64,000 nucleotides of DNA from Aptenodytes patagonicus (GCF_965638725.1 NC_134974.1:1572143-1636142); one strand, 5' to 3'; positions 22,901 through 35,364 are shown, counted from the stretch's first letter. Numbers and translations: made by a program. The notes: a model not told the origin generated them from the letters alone.

Positions 22901-24639
22901 AGCATGGCTTCCTGGCACTAGACCTGCATGAGGACTAGAATTTCCAAACTACAAGAAATTGAAATTTCACTATTGATCTTATTCAAAATTAGGATGAAAT
23001 AAAAAATAGAATTTTCCAAGAAACAAGATTTTCAAAAATATATTTTGTTTGATAAAAATGTATCTCAATAAATTCAAATTTATGCCAACATTGACTTTTT
23101 CTTATCAATTTCTCTCAAAATAAAAAGCATAAAATATTTCAAAGTTATGACTGAAAATCTTGTGTTCCAAAACAAAGTTTTATCAAAATTCGTATTCACT
23201 TGTGTATTTTGCTGAACCAGCATTTACCATTAAACAAAAGTTAGCTCTACTTGGCATTTCTTAAAATTAGGCATTTTTAAGTCTTTCTTGTGCTTTATTT
23301 CTGCTTAGACCCATGATGTAATGGTTTCCCAGCTTATTTTTCTGCCTATATTATTTGATGCAAGCCAGGGCAAAAAAATAACTTCAAGCAATTGTAATAG
23401 CAGATTTCTTTGTAAAATACTTCTGATCAAAGAATCTATGCAAAACCATGGAACTGGAGATTCATTGTAGACCCTCACGAAGTCCTGGAACTTTTCTGAT
23501 TATATCCTATCCATCTAATTTTGCACATGTATATTCAGCTTCTCGTTCCCATTAAATATTATCATGCAGCATGCATTTTTTGGTTTTCCTTTTTTCTCTA
23601 AACTTTATTTTTGAACCTTTGTGAGTCCTACTATAAGTGGCACTGTCACCTTCCTGAGGCTCAACACCCGTGCCAGCATTAACTAAATCACCACTCAATA
23701 TTTTTAAACTTTTGCATTTTTCAAGAATTCATCCTAACTGCATTTCTGCATGCAGGAAAGATGCTGCTGTCTCTAGAGGGTGCTGTACCCTTCAGTGCAG
23801 TTGCCAGTACACCTCTGAAGCAGTTCACAGAAAGCTGTCTGGCTGCAGCAGCATGGAGTGCCATGAAACCTCCTCTGCACTCCCTCCCAGGCTGCCAGGA
23901 GCACAGGTGCCTGCACAACAGATGCAGATTTTTGAATTAATTGAAGTACTAGAATGAATTTCCCAGCCTACTCACAAGGCTATTCCCCAAAAATAGGACA
24001 AAAATCATTGACCAAGCATGTACAGGCAGCAGCAGGGCACTATAACCCTCTCTAGGTCACTTCGTTGGGACAACTTGCACAAGAAGAATCTGCAATGTGG
24101 ATACATGCAACTTACAGTGCAAAGCAAATATATATATATAGGCCAACATACAGTAACAGCTAGGACTAATGAGTTATCAGGCTGAGCGTTAATATGCTCG
24201 TGTTCCCCCCCAAGAAACTACAGGCCCAGCAGAGGGACAATTCTGCTTTTAGTTACCTATGTTCTGTAACTCAGAAGGATCAATCACTTTTTCCCCTCCC
24301 TCATTATTCTGTGCTTTCAAATATTTTCTAAAAAAGGACAAATAGAAGTGGATAATTTTTGGCTGGGCCTGTAGCAGTAAATCCATCAAAAATTACATCA
24401 AAGTTCACATCCTTAAGTCAGAGGCAAAAGCTGCTACCTCCCAGGATTTTAAAAGAGACCTTTTCCCCATTGTAATTTCTAGGGGAGTGTGTTTCCAACA
24501 GACTTCCCCATCCCCTAGGATATTTTCTCCATACTAATCTACTTGAGTTCCTGGAGTCTGCAAATTAAACGTGCAACTTCTTTTTCCATAAATCAAACGC
24601 AACTTCAGATGGCTCCTGTATGATCCTTTCGGTAATAAC

Positions 24640-24705
24640 AAATATAGTTTTCAGAATGCTTCATAAACATTTATTATATTTGTACACAGAGCATTGCAAA
24701 ACTAA
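24640..24705. repeat. Decayed SINE-like fragment, copy 4
   Basis: CTTCATAAACATTTATTATATTTGTACACAGAGCATTG layout; the shortest and least certain member of the set. Confidence 0.3.
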
Positions 24706-25639
24706 ACCTCTGCCTTCGGATTTAGACATCCAAGTGTTGAGCAACACCTACGCCTTAGAAATACATGTATGAGGATTGCAAGCATCATTTTTCAGGTGAG
24801 ATCATTATTTTGCTTTTTTTTCATAAAAAGCTTTTTTAAATTTCAAATAAATTGCCCCACGCATACCCCAATGCTTTTTAAAGGGCATGGGACAAATCCC
24901 AAGACAGTGGAAGCCAGACACCTCTTTTCCCTTCAGCAATCCAGTATGCATTATGCTCCGTTTGCATTGTGCATGAATACATAATATTAATGTATTTTGA
25001 ATATCGGTACCTTGTAACAGTCTAGCCCCATGAACATGTCTCCAGTAGTGGTCTATTTAGGAGCAGATCAGCAAGCCAAATGCTAGTAGCTACCAGCCAC
25101 CACTAAAGTCACACCACTGTTTACCACCACCACACCTGTCCTACAGATTTAGCTGTGTTGCTTGTCCTAGTGTCTGTGATGGAAGATCCTTGCCCATTTG
25201 GACCAAAGCCTGCCACGAGGGGATGGTGTCTGTCTCTTCTCTCTCCTTCCCCAAGGATCTGTGCAAAACCTGTGTTGGTCAACCATAAATGACCTGGCAT
25301 GTATGTGTCACACGTAATTTTGCTGTGAATACGCTCAGCTGCTATGTAGCCCAGACCTTTGGGCAGTAACCATGCTATAAAGGAGGGCAGGCACATGCAG
25401 CACCAGTGTCAGTGCTGGGAAGCTCCGCATGGCTGCGGTCTGCAGGAAGGGGAAGGATCACTCGGGCCCAGATTGTGTACTAAAAGCCTCTTTTTATTCC
25501 CTTGCACAGTTTCCATACAGCCTGGGTTTTGATTTAATCAGATTTATACTCCCAACTACCTCTAGCATGGGAATTGCCTCTCTGAGGGTTGGCTGGGGCA
25601 AAATCATTCACTGGGAAATCTCCAAGTGTCCTCAAGGAA

Positions 25640-25720
25640 AGAGTTTCAAAATACTTCCTAAGTGCTTTGTATTGATTTACATAGGCAAAGTGCCTATTAT
25701 AAAGTTAATATCATGTAACT
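25640..25720. repeat. Decayed SINE-like fragment, copy 5
   Basis: TTTCAAAATACTTCC, AAGTGCTTTGTATTGATT, TACATAGGCAAAGTGCC, TATTATAAAG: same order of motifs as copies 6 and 7. Confidence 0.35.
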
Positions 25721-28334
25721 CAATTTAGACATCCTGGAATCAGATCTTTACTATCAAGTAGCTATTCATCTAGATCAGGTGCATTGATAATAAGCCTTGA
25801 ATGTGCAAAGGGATTGTTTGTCACTTCAAAAAAAAAAAAAACTTTCCCATGCAGACTCTCCATTCCCAATTCTCCCTGTCGTCCTTCTCTTTCCCTCTCC
25901 AGTTTCAGAGAGCTTCTCCTATGCGCAGGACCAGGATAGACTGCTCTTACTATTTACATTCTCGTTCTTTGCTTATTTCCTAAATTTGCAACTTCTTTTA
26001 CATTGTTCACACCAAGTTTTTGGTCTGCCCTCTCAAGGAACTTTTGAGCAATAACACCTACCTACATTTATTTAGAAGAAACAAGTTCAAAATCCTCATC
26101 TCAAACTGTTTTCACTTTTTCTGCACAAAACATTGGAACAAACGAACGGGATGAATCAAACCATATCTTAGACTCCTTACATTCAAATATCAAGTAATAA
26201 CATCACTTAATTATGCATAAAAGCTTCATTCATGATACTTTGTTAATATAGTCATCATTAGTTCTAGCCCTTGAACTTTGAGTACTTCAACTTCCATTAA
26301 AAGTCAGCCCCCCCAGGGTAGGTGTGTGGGAGCAGAGGTCTGTGTGCTGGACAGCATCCCAAGTCTGAGGTCTGCCAGGGAGGACACAGGATGACTCACA
26401 TCAGATTTAGCTGCCACACCCACAGATTGCTAAAAATACTTTATTCATTCTCCTGCATAAATTGTTTACATTCCTGTGGTTTGTTCCCCATTAAATAACT
26501 TCAGGTATCCATGCCATAAATTGTCCTTAAAATTTGAGATGAATGTGCGGGATACACCTGGGGGGGGAAATTCACTTGTTAAATATATGCTGTTGAAGGC
26601 TGAATGCAAATACTCTCAAAGAACTTTGTGAAGGCTGTACAACACCTTATACAGGCACCACACTACAAGTATTACAAGTCATCAGTGTTTCAGCAAGCTC
26701 TGATGCCACACAACTGAGAGCTATCCCTTCTTTTTATACGCCGAGACTGATTCTGTATGTTCACTGTTAACAACTGTGCTTTAAAGCAACGTCTCAGATC
26801 TGCACACTGCATTTTAGATAACATGACTGAACATGACTGAAAATGATAGAGAGATGTTAAAGCTTGATAAAGTCAACCTGCACCAGCTGAGGATCTAATT
26901 CTCCATTTCTAACATTTTCTTAGGTCTCTCATCCAACCCCTTGTTCAAAGCAGGATCACCTCTGAATTCAGACCACGATGCTGAGGGTTCCCTTCACGGG
27001 CAACTTTTTTCTTTTCTCTCTCCTCCTTATGTCAATCTGAACCTCTCTTGTTTCAGTTTATACCTGTCACCTTTCATTCCCCTGCCATACATATCCACAA
27101 ATGGCCCAGCTCCATCTTCTCCTTAACTTGTGCTCACCTAGAATGACAGTTCAGCCTTTTACTTTTGTATATCCATTCCTGATTCATAAATGGTGACAAT
27201 AGCTCCTTCTCCACCCTTTGACAGGTCAGACTGATCATCCTAGATATGATCCCCTTTCAGGTACCATCCCTTACGTTGCTATTTCATAGCCAACACAATG
27301 TAGCCTTCATTTTGACTGTGACATTACAGGTAATATAACAGTTTGCTACCTCTGTGCTGCTGCCTAATGCTGTACAGTGAAGAGTCGGGGTGGGTGCTTG
27401 GGAAAGTGGGTGAGAAGGAAAAACTCAAGACTTAAAGGGAAAGTGAGGCAGGTTGTGTAATGTCACATGGGGCAACCAGAGGGAGCTGAGGAGACTAAAT
27501 ATTACAGACTTAAGTCAGCATCTTGTAAACCTGTCTGCATGACTCTGGTTTCCACCTGTACACCAAGAAACAGGATTAACAAAAACACATGCTGGGATCA
27601 GGGAGAGCATGCAACATAGGTGTACTCCAAACAGATTTTACATCATTTAAATAATTTAATTTGCTTTCCTGCTCTAAACAAGCCAGCATTTTGATTTTCT
27701 TGTATTACAATACATTTCAGTGCCGTTCTGGTCAGCAAGTGGCAAGGGAGTGTCTTCTGCCCTACTCCCTTCATTCCCTTTCCTTCTGTGCTCCTTCAAC
27801 ATTTATTTCCTCTAAGTTTATCATGCCAACTGATAATTCGTTGACAGTTCCTTGTCATTTTTCAGTAGTCAAAAATCTAGTTTAATCCCAGCTAGAAGTG
27901 AACAAAAAGTACAAGTCCTGGGTTCTCTTACTGCATTTAGGGGTTTTTTGCTGGTTTGCTAAGCCCTAAAAATGTGTTGGTAAAGATAAAGAAAAGTCAG
28001 TGAACCCCAGCCCCCCCACACCTGTGGGGGTCCTGACAAGGCTGGAAAGCAAGAAGCCAGTCAGCAATTGCACACATCATGAGGTCATCGTGCAAGAACA
28101 TTTCCCCTTTTTACCCACCAAATGTTATCAAAAGACCTTCAGAAAAGGGTCTGTTCACCTGAGCTGGCAAATATACTTGGAGAATACCCTGAATACCTTG
28201 ACCCTGTCATATTCCCAGTCCATGCATTTTTTTTTCCCAGTAGCTGTAGAGTTTTGTAAATCATGCTCCTTCTGCCATAAATTAGGATTTATGAGGTGTT
28301 TCTGGAAACACCCCGCATAATTAAACACCATGGG

Positions 28335-28535
28335 AATGTTCTGAGGACTGAAAATGTTTCACAAACACTTATTAATACATTGCCTATGCAAATAGTTGTA
28401 TTATGATAATAGCTGTAGGTGACGCCTAGTGTTGGGCAATAGTATCTCCTTAAAGGAGATATATCAAGGTCATTTCTGGCATTGTCCTAATTAGACTGTG
28501 ATTCACTGCCTCAAATTTTGGATTATTCAACTTTC
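28335..28535. repeat. Decayed SINE-like fragment, copy 6
   Basis: One of the two longest copies: GTTTCACAAACACTTATTAA, TATGCAAATAG, TTATGATAATAG, then ATCAAGGTCATTTC and GATTCACTGCCTCAAA. The last two pieces also occur in order in copy 2. Confidence 0.4.
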
Positions 28536-29914
28536 ACTCGTAGTTTGTATAAAATCAGAAAGCCAGAGTTTCTGATACTGTAAAAAACAGTGGATCTATA
28601 CACTAACACATAATTAACTCTTGCCACTGATCTGGACCTATATTTCAGTTCATACTTGCCTAATGGGCAGAATTCTTGCTGATATGCATTCAGATGATGT
28701 CAGCAAGAAGAGCCTCTTTGAAGTGAAGAGAATGAATGTTGCAGACCTACATCAGCAGAGCATCCATCCACAAGCATTTTCCTTTGATTATTTCTTCATT
28801 AGCAAGTGCTCCTGACTCAGCTTTACAAACAAAACTTCTGCACTCTGAAGTTGAACAGAACTGGTTTGACCACATAAACCATATCTTAGCTAGGCAAGAG
28901 CCATTATTACTGCTGTCCCTGCCTTACACAAGGATATAATTTTCTAAAACAATTTAAAGTTAAGAGGCACTGACAATATTACGATTCTATATTGCGTATG
29001 CAGTCTGCATTACTCTCTGCCCTCTGTTGCCTTTATTACCTTTGTTAGTCACCCTAACAGAGTACAACACAAAACCTGGCGGAAACAGAAAATTCTGCAT
29101 AGTATTGCTACATCAGGGGAAATTTTTGGAAAAAGTTAATTACCTTGTAGTTAAGAGACTGCATCTTAATACAACAGACAGGATTCAGTTCCTAGTTCTG
29201 TCAGAGACCTCCCAAATGCCACAGAGATCAACTAAAAGGAGAATCCAGCGTGCTTAGCTAGAATTCTTTTGCAGGGGTGAATTTCATTACTTGCTATATA
29301 TGCTTAATACCTATGTTTTGAAATAGCAATTTTGGGGTACCTCCTTGAGGGGAGAAATCTTCCAGCTAGAAATTACCAAAGAGTGAGAACCAAGAGACAT
29401 TGAAAACTCCGGGAGGAGAAGAAAAAACGTAGACTATATTTTCAGCTGAATTGTGAGCTCCCCTGGTATGTATGACATTCATCCTACCTTGTTAGGACCA
29501 AATCACGAAAACCTGAGGCTACCTCTGCCATAGCACATACCAACAGGCTGAACACTATGCCAGCCAGTACTGATGGACCTAACTCTGCCCCTCTGCGCTC
29601 GGAGGCACTATGTGCGATGGGAGGCTCTCATGCGCACAGAGGCTCCCTCCAGTGGCAGAGGCCACCAAGAGGACCTTGTCAAAGGGTGCGTGCAGTACAC
29701 CCATTTTCCCAGAAATCAGTTCACCACACTCACTCTTCCCTCTGGAGGGAAGCTTCATGCATAAAACTGGCAAGCATGTTTAAATGAACTAAAACCACCA
29801 CCACGGTGTTTATGACATGATGCATTTATTACAATAATTATTCTTATTTCATGAGGCACCCCTAAAGATCCCCTGGGCTGTGGAGCTTATCAGGAATATT
29901 CTGGAGACATCAGA

Positions 29915-29995
29915 AAATGAGATTTCAAAGAAGTTCACAAACATCTGTTAGTATGTCATACATGGAAGTTATTTTATGTTAATGGTAATAATATC
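29915..29995. repeat. Decayed SINE-like fragment, copy 7
   Basis: ATTTCAAAGAAGTTCACAAAC, then TGTTAGTATGTCATACATGG, then TTAATGGTAATAATATC. It lies about 0.65 kb upstream of the B2 TATA box. Confidence 0.35.
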
Positions 29996-30504
29996 CTAGT
30001 AGATTTAGACTGCTCTGACCTCATGTGGAATGAAATATGTAAAACATTTATTTAATCAACTCCTCATTTTAAGCTTCATAATTGGAGATGGCTTCGTTTT
30101 TATTTAAAAGATAACTCTGTGATAGTTTTGCTCTTTAAAGTTTTTGCACCAGATACTTCCTCCAGCTTAGGTAAGAACACACCTGTAAACTTCATTAACA
30201 TTATATCAGATGAAAACCAAGCCCTGTGTTTCTAGAGATTTATCTAGGCATGGAGACAAATGCTAGATGTTAGCCTGTATTTCCAATAAGGAAAGTAAGT
30301 CTTGTGTGCTGACACACTGTACCACTGACACCCGAGACTCCCTGTGCAGTCATGTTTTTAGCAAAGTCACCAGAAGTCTATTAATTCTTAGTGTATTTTT
30401 AATTCTTAATGAAACCAGTGGAGTAAAACCAGGAAATTTCAAGATGAAAAGAACTTGCAAGTTACCATCTGCATTTTGTATTATTACCTAACTCAGCTTT
30501 AGAT

Positions 30505-30640
30505 AATCATAAACAGTGAGCAAAACAATTACTGCAACTACAGAGTAATACATGCAACAAAGTTTGCTTCATAAGTAATTAAGGCCCTTTATACAAAGGT
30601 TGTCTCAGCTCCTCCAGGCAATCTGAGAAAGGGTATAAAT
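30505..30640 (+). promoter_or_regulatory. Promoter block of solitary gene B2
   Basis: TATAAAT at 30634-30640 and GGCAATCTGA at 30617-30626, 7 bp upstream. Homologous to the B1 promoter over about 110-130 bp, while the introns that follow are not obviously alike; the promoter has therefore been conserved preferentially. Confidence 0.75.
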
Positions 30641-30664
30641 ACTCTCTCCGTGCAAGGCGTTTCT

Positions 30665-30701
30665 AACTACTTCTCTTGACTTGTTCTCTCCGGTACACTG
30701 A
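30665..30701 (+). other. Non-coding exon 1 of gene B2
   Basis: About 37 nt, pyrimidine-rich (ACTACTTCTCTTGACTTG), ending at a GTAAGT donor at 30702. The start is inferred from the TATA distance. The intron is 30702-32632 (1,931 bp), AT-rich, with no gene seen. Confidence 0.65.
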
Positions 30702-32656
30702 GTAAGTCTGATTTGACAACTATAAAAACCTTGAGTTTAATTTTGCTTTAGCATGAATTTTGTTAAAATCGGGACTAAATCCTGCATAAATATTCTGGCT
30801 CTCAGAGACATTAGTAAGCATCTTTCTACAGATGTTTTCTATGCTGGATAAAGGATGCAAAAATAAAAGCAAGGGCTTTTCAAGACTGCTTTGGGCTGTT
30901 AATTTTATGGGAGAATAAGGAATTTCAATCTCTTAGTTCTGAAAAATTTTCAGAAGAGCTCTGAGAATAGTTTTTAGCATTGTTTTTGCATATGTGGCAC
31001 GATTAAGGGATTCAGCAGTTGTTAGGTGGGGGGATTTCATAGATAACTATTGAAGTAAAATCCTTGCTCGAAGTTAGCTCTGTGTGTCTACAGACATGCA
31101 GCATTGCTGTTCGTAATCTGCCCATCCTTAGCTAATTTAATTGGAGTCACAACAAGCCACATCAAGTGATGATTAGATACTATTACTTAATGTAACTGTG
31201 CAAATAAGCTTTCATTTCTAACTGCTAAAACTTTGCTAGTATTTTATGTGTTTTTACAGAGATTAAATTAAGCATTTTTTTAGGTCAAAGCTATGTTCTA
31301 ACCTAAGGGTATTTGGGGGAAAGTGCTATGCATGTTTTTTGCTTTTTTTTTTCCCCAGCATGATACATTTGAGGATGCTTTTGCTTTCCTCTGAACATAG
31401 TTGAGACAAGTAAATAGATCAAAGAGCTCATTGCCCTACCCATTCCCCTGTGCCAGCACGCTGCTAGCACCTGGTGCAAAATAGCACTGAGCTTCTGAAG
31501 TGGAGAAAAGTAGCTTTCAGGATATTTTTACTTTATGCTTGGCAATATAATAGTTTATTTAGTAGAAAGTGTTGCTGACTACATATTTTAGGATCCTGTA
31601 TACTACTTCTCCATAGATAAGACTTGCAGATTTCAGAGGTTAGCTCCAAGTTACCCACCATCTGCCTTAGAAACTTTCTGCATTTTCCGTTTATTTACTG
31701 TAAGGAGTACTGCAAAGCTGCAGTGTCCCCTAGTCCTCGTCTTCCAAATGTTCTCAAGGACAGCAGCTCTAGTATACTGCAGCACACAGGACTTAACTGA
31801 GAATAAAATAATACTTTTGCCTTATTCATCACTTTAAGGTATCTTTGATTTACAAGTTTAAAAAAAATAGTGCGATGCTATACCATGGAGAAATAGCTTT
31901 TCTGTGAAGATTTCGTCTGAAGAAAGAAATAAACACTACTAAACATGCGTACCCTAGCTGAAGCTGCAAATTTCATATTTGGGTTGACAATAGCACCACA
32001 ATATAAATATTAAGTGATGTGTCTTACTTATTAAACCAGTATTTTTAACCCCCCATTTATCCTTAGCCTTTAATTTTTCTGTGTTTTAGTGGAACCTTTT
32101 ACTACCTGATAATAAGAGGAATCTGCAAGGAAAATAATATAGGAAATTAAGCAGGCTTCTTAGTAATCTGTTTAGATTACTCAACACTCAAATCTATCGA
32201 AAACCCAGATTTTTTTTCCCTTACACCCCATCTGTAAAACACAGAATGTAGGCACTGCCCTGAGAAGCTTTGTGTGGGAGGAAAAGAGATGCTGTGGGAA
32301 CAAGTTCAAACTTGTCTCCAGGAAATATTACAAGGACTGGAAGATTTTAGAACAGATGTCTGTTTTGGAGGCAGCATGCAAAGAAAGGGGAGGATTTTTG
32401 CTCCCAGACAAAGAGAAGTAAAGAGAGCAAGCTTAAAGCAGCAAATTAGAAAGGACAAATAGATGCAGGCTAAGTAAAAGGCGGCAGATACAAGGAAAGG
32501 AGCTCAGCTGCTGTCTTTATCCAAATCATTTCTGTCTAAAGATCTCTTACAGCCAAGCTTAGAAGTGTCAATAGCCAAGTGCATGGGTTGGGTTGTGGGT
32601 TTTTTTTTCCTAATTCTGCACATAAATTGCAGGTACTCCCCTACCACAGCCTAACG

Positions 32657-33064
32657 ATGGCTTCTGACCAGCTGGCATGCACCAACCCCTGCGAGGCAAA
32701 ATGTCCCCAGCCCCTGGCCACCAGCAACAATGAGCCCTGCGTTGTGGCCTGCGGTGACTCCCGAGTGATTATATACCCACCACCTGTCGTGGTCACCTTC
32801 CCAGGGCCCATCCTCACCACTTACCCGCAGCAAACCGTCGTGGGAGCCTCAGAGCCCTCCGAGGTGGCCCTGGCAGCGCCCCCCACCACAGCACCTCTGC
32901 CAGCAGAGGTGACAGGGAGACTGGAGGCAGCAATTGAGAAAATTGCCCCCCAGGTCATTTCCCGACCTGAGCCACGGTGTGCCCCAAAGTACTCCTACAC
33001 CTATTCTTCCCAATGGACACATCCATGCAATTCATACCGCTCCGGAAAACGGCGGACATACTAA
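32657..33064 (+). CDS. Divergent corneous beta-protein B2 (135 aa), Gly-poor tail
   Basis: Clear beta-keratin head and core: Cys at 8, 12, 16, 28 and 32, NNEPCV at 24-29, core at about 40-65 ([20 protein letters not shown], then VVGAS), P-G-P at 49-51. After the core it departs from the family. Residues 66-100 are Ala/Pro/Glu-rich, with a probable amphipathic helix ([17 protein letters not shown]) instead of Gly repeats. Residues 107-135 are Tyr/Ser/Arg-rich (KYSYTYSS; end GKRRTY). The ATG at 32657 is 24 nt into exon 2 (acceptor ends at 32632); the in-frame ATG at 32579 lies inside the intron. AATAAA is at 33531-33536. Intact and probably functional; the tail suggests a linker or binding role, which is inference. 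Confidence 0.88.
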   Translation: MASDQLACTNPCEAKCPQPLATSNNEPCVVACGDSRVIIYPPPVVVTFPGPILTTYPQQTVVGASEPSEVALAAPPTTAPLPAEVTGRLEAAIEKIAPQVISRPEPRCAPKYSYTYSSQWTHPCNSYRSGKRRTY

Positions 33065-33530
33065 GCTCTACCATGGTGTGCACACAGCAATTTAAAGAAG
33101 CAGGAAACTCAAGATGCAAATTGGGGGTGGAGCTGATAAGCACCAGCCCAAGTGCTTGGGTGTTGTCTGGCTCCAGCTGAAAAGACTGAGAGCTGCAAAT
33201 GCTCAGCACCTGTGAAAAGCAGGCTCATGTGTGCGTTTTCTCATTCTGCCTTTAGTTTAGAACTGTTATCCTCTGGCTTTCCAGTTTAGTCATCTGCTTA
33301 CATTGTGCTTTGTCTTATTTCAGTTATATTATTGACACTGAACTCAGAGAGGTGACTTAGGATGCTAGAAATTGCACACAGCAACTGCACCAAAGGAGAA
33401 AAAACATTTTTTATAGACTGCATCACTTTGACCCTGGTGGTTAGCCAGAGCCTCACTGAACTCCTGGAAAGATGGTCATTATATTCTGTACAATTTTGTT
33501 CCAGAATTGTAGAAAAGCTGTCTCTTTCCA

Positions 33531-33536
33531 AATAAA
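33531..33536 (+). terminator. B2 polyadenylation signal (AATAAA)
   Basis: First canonical hexamer after the stop; it implies a 3' UTR of about 490 nt. Confidence 0.65.
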
Positions 33537-33559
33537 TTTTCTGTACCAAAGTATGTCTT

Positions 33560-34378
33560 CTGGTTTTCATTACCACATAATCATTTCCTTCTTTGTTTCC
33601 TTATCAATTGAATTTATAGTATATTTATCCTTGGTCATAGGTATTCCATGTTTCTTCTTTGACTGCAGATGTCACAAAATTCCAGGAATACTTTTCTATG
33701 CAATGTCATTAAACATGTGCTGAACATTTGGCACTCTCCAGGACCAACCTGAGTCCCTGGCAGTTGCCGCTTGTAACAGCAGTCCCTGCAAGTGCTTGGG
33801 TAATGCTCAGCTCCAAATTTGCCACGTCCATCTCAGGACAGAGCAGCTTTCCAGCACTTTGCCCCAAGTCCAAAGCAAGACATGAATACCTGAGTGCAGC
33901 CGGCAGGGTGGAGAAATGCACAGCCCACACACGGCCCTCTGACACACTGTGCAGAGATTCCCTGAGGTCACAGGAGGAAAGATGCCCTCAGGCTGCCCCC
34001 AGATGACAACACTCATGAATGCACTAGCCATATTGCAGGGTGCATGCTCAGTGCATCACCCCGAGCATCATGACTGACTGGTGAGAACAGGTTGCAGAGT
34101 ATGAATGGGAAAGAAGTACGCCACTAGTTTAGTTTTCAGTCCTCTATAGACCTCACAAAACAGAAAGTGGTATTTCACCGTTGAAATGTCTTTTGTGATG
34201 AAGCTAATATTTACTAGTAACTTCCCTACCTTGCAGCTCAAAAGTCTTTTCTAAGAGAAATTCAGAGCTTCCACAAATGTTTTTAGCAAATGAATTGCCA
34301 TCTAACATTTCACATCATCGCTCAGTTATAGACATAATTCCAGCCACAGTGAAGAACAAATTCAGACCAAAAAAAATT
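33560..34378. other. Intergenic DNA before the claw array, no gene seen
   Basis: Mixed-composition DNA with no supported gene. The claw-array repeat begins at about 34,380, just beyond the S1 polyadenylation signal. Confidence 0.6.
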
Positions 34379-34397
34379 ATTCATGCAATGCAGATTC

Positions 34398-34403
34398 TTT
34401 AAT
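34398..34403 (-). terminator. S1 polyadenylation signal (ATTAAA), terminal-type 3' UTR
   Basis: TTTAAT on the plus strand. The S1 3' UTR (about 34,385-34,845) is shared only with S12 at the other end of the array; the ten inner genes use a different 3' UTR with AATAAA. Confidence 0.75.
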
Positions 34404-34845
34404 GTGGATGGAAAATGCAATAGACAGTGTCAGCAAGAAACAAAACAACACAGAAACAACGACTTGGAAAAATGAAAATCATAAGGCTGCAGCAAGGCAC
34501 AACCCAGGGCTCCACTCCAAAGAAGCCCACCTCCTGTTGCAGGATGGGAGTCTGAGAGCTGGGCAGAGCAGGAGACACAAACATCCGAGGATGAGTACAG
34601 CTTCGTTGTATCGCAGATAGAGGGAAGCTGTTGGAGGCAGTGCTGGAAAACCTAAAACGACCAGCTGAAGATCTGCAAGGTTACTCTGTGCAAATAAGCA
34701 AGGACCATAAAGTTCAAGTAGCTGCTTTGCCACAGCCTAAAGAGGGGCTGAAAGCTTTGTTCTTCATCTGGTGGTAGAAGACAAGAGTTGCTACTTGTGG
34801 AGACCGAGGGCAGATGCAGCCCTGAACTCCATGGATATTTGGGGC

Positions 34846-35244
34846 TTAGCAGGGCCCGCAGCTGCCACTGAGGTACCTGTGGCCTCGGCCCCAGCCACCA
34901 TATCCGCAACCCCCAAAGGCTCCATAGCCCCCATAAAGCCCATAGCCCCCATAGCCTCCAAGGCCTCCATACCCCCCATAGCCCCCTAAGCCTCCAAATC
35001 CGCCACGGCCTCCAAAAGTGCCGCCATAGCCCCCTCCAACACCGGGGAATCCCGCCGAGCCAACAACGCTGTACTGCGGGAAGGAGCTGAGGATGGGCCC
35101 GGGGAAGGTGACCACCGAGGCCGGGGGCTGGATCACCACCGTGGAGTCAGGGCACTGCCGCACGCAGGGCTCGTTGGCGCTGTCGGCCAGTGGGGCCGGG
35201 GCGGCCACCCCACAGGAAGGGACGCACAGGCTGGAGCAGGACAT
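34846..35244 (-). CDS. Claw-type corneous beta-protein S1 (132 aa)
   Basis: Structural beta-keratin of hard cornified epidermis. Cys-rich head (C3, C7, C11, C27, C31; [11 protein letters not shown] at 24-34). Beta core about 40-63, with P-G-P at 48-50 and FPQYSVVGS at 55-63. Gly/Tyr-rich block 70-121 built of GGYGG and GGLGG steps, then a GWGRGHRYL stretch and C129/C132 at the end. The Gly-Tyr block stiffens and packs the filament matrix in this family. The head and the [12 protein letters not shown] end match claw keratins as I remember them; scale keratin is the alternative name. Exon 2 starts at 35265, the intron is only 99 bp (35266-35364) and exon 1 ends at 35365. Variable residues here: D21, A23. 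The 3' UTR is of the terminal type. Confidence 0.94.
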   Translation of the reverse strand: MSCSSLCVPSCGVAAPAPLADSANEPCVRQCPDSTVVIQPPASVVTFPGPILSSFPQYSVVGSAGFPGVGGGYGGTFGGRGGFGGLGGYGGYGGLGGYGGYGLYGGYGAFGGCGYGGWGRGHRYLSGSCGPC

Positions 35245-35364
35245 CTTTCAGGCAGGCAAGGAGTCCTGGAAAAGGCACCGATGATTAGGCAAGGGTGCAG
35301 GGAAGGGGCTGTTTCGAGGGAGTCGGGGAGAGATCCCCAAGAGGCTTCCAAGAGCTGGACTTAC

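Larger units (their letters stand above)
22920..30490. other. AT-rich intergenic region between B1 and B2, no gene seen
   Basis: About 7.6 kb without a frame that carries a recognisable domain. It contains four decayed SINE-like fragments (24,650; 25,655; 28,350; 29,930), a possible further one near 26,600 and a short (AT)n at 24,128-24,140. No RNA gene was recognised. Confidence 0.6.

Noticed and set aside
32579-32656. In-frame upstream Met of gene B2
   Set aside because: Lies inside the 5' UTR intron, upstream of the CAG acceptor that ends at 32,632; the ATG at 32,657 gives a family-like N-terminus.
34791-34979. Met/Gly/Ala-rich frames antisense or out of frame to claw CDSs, seen at every copy
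   Set aside because: Shadow frames of the Gly-Tyr repeat region; their repetition follows that of the real gene.
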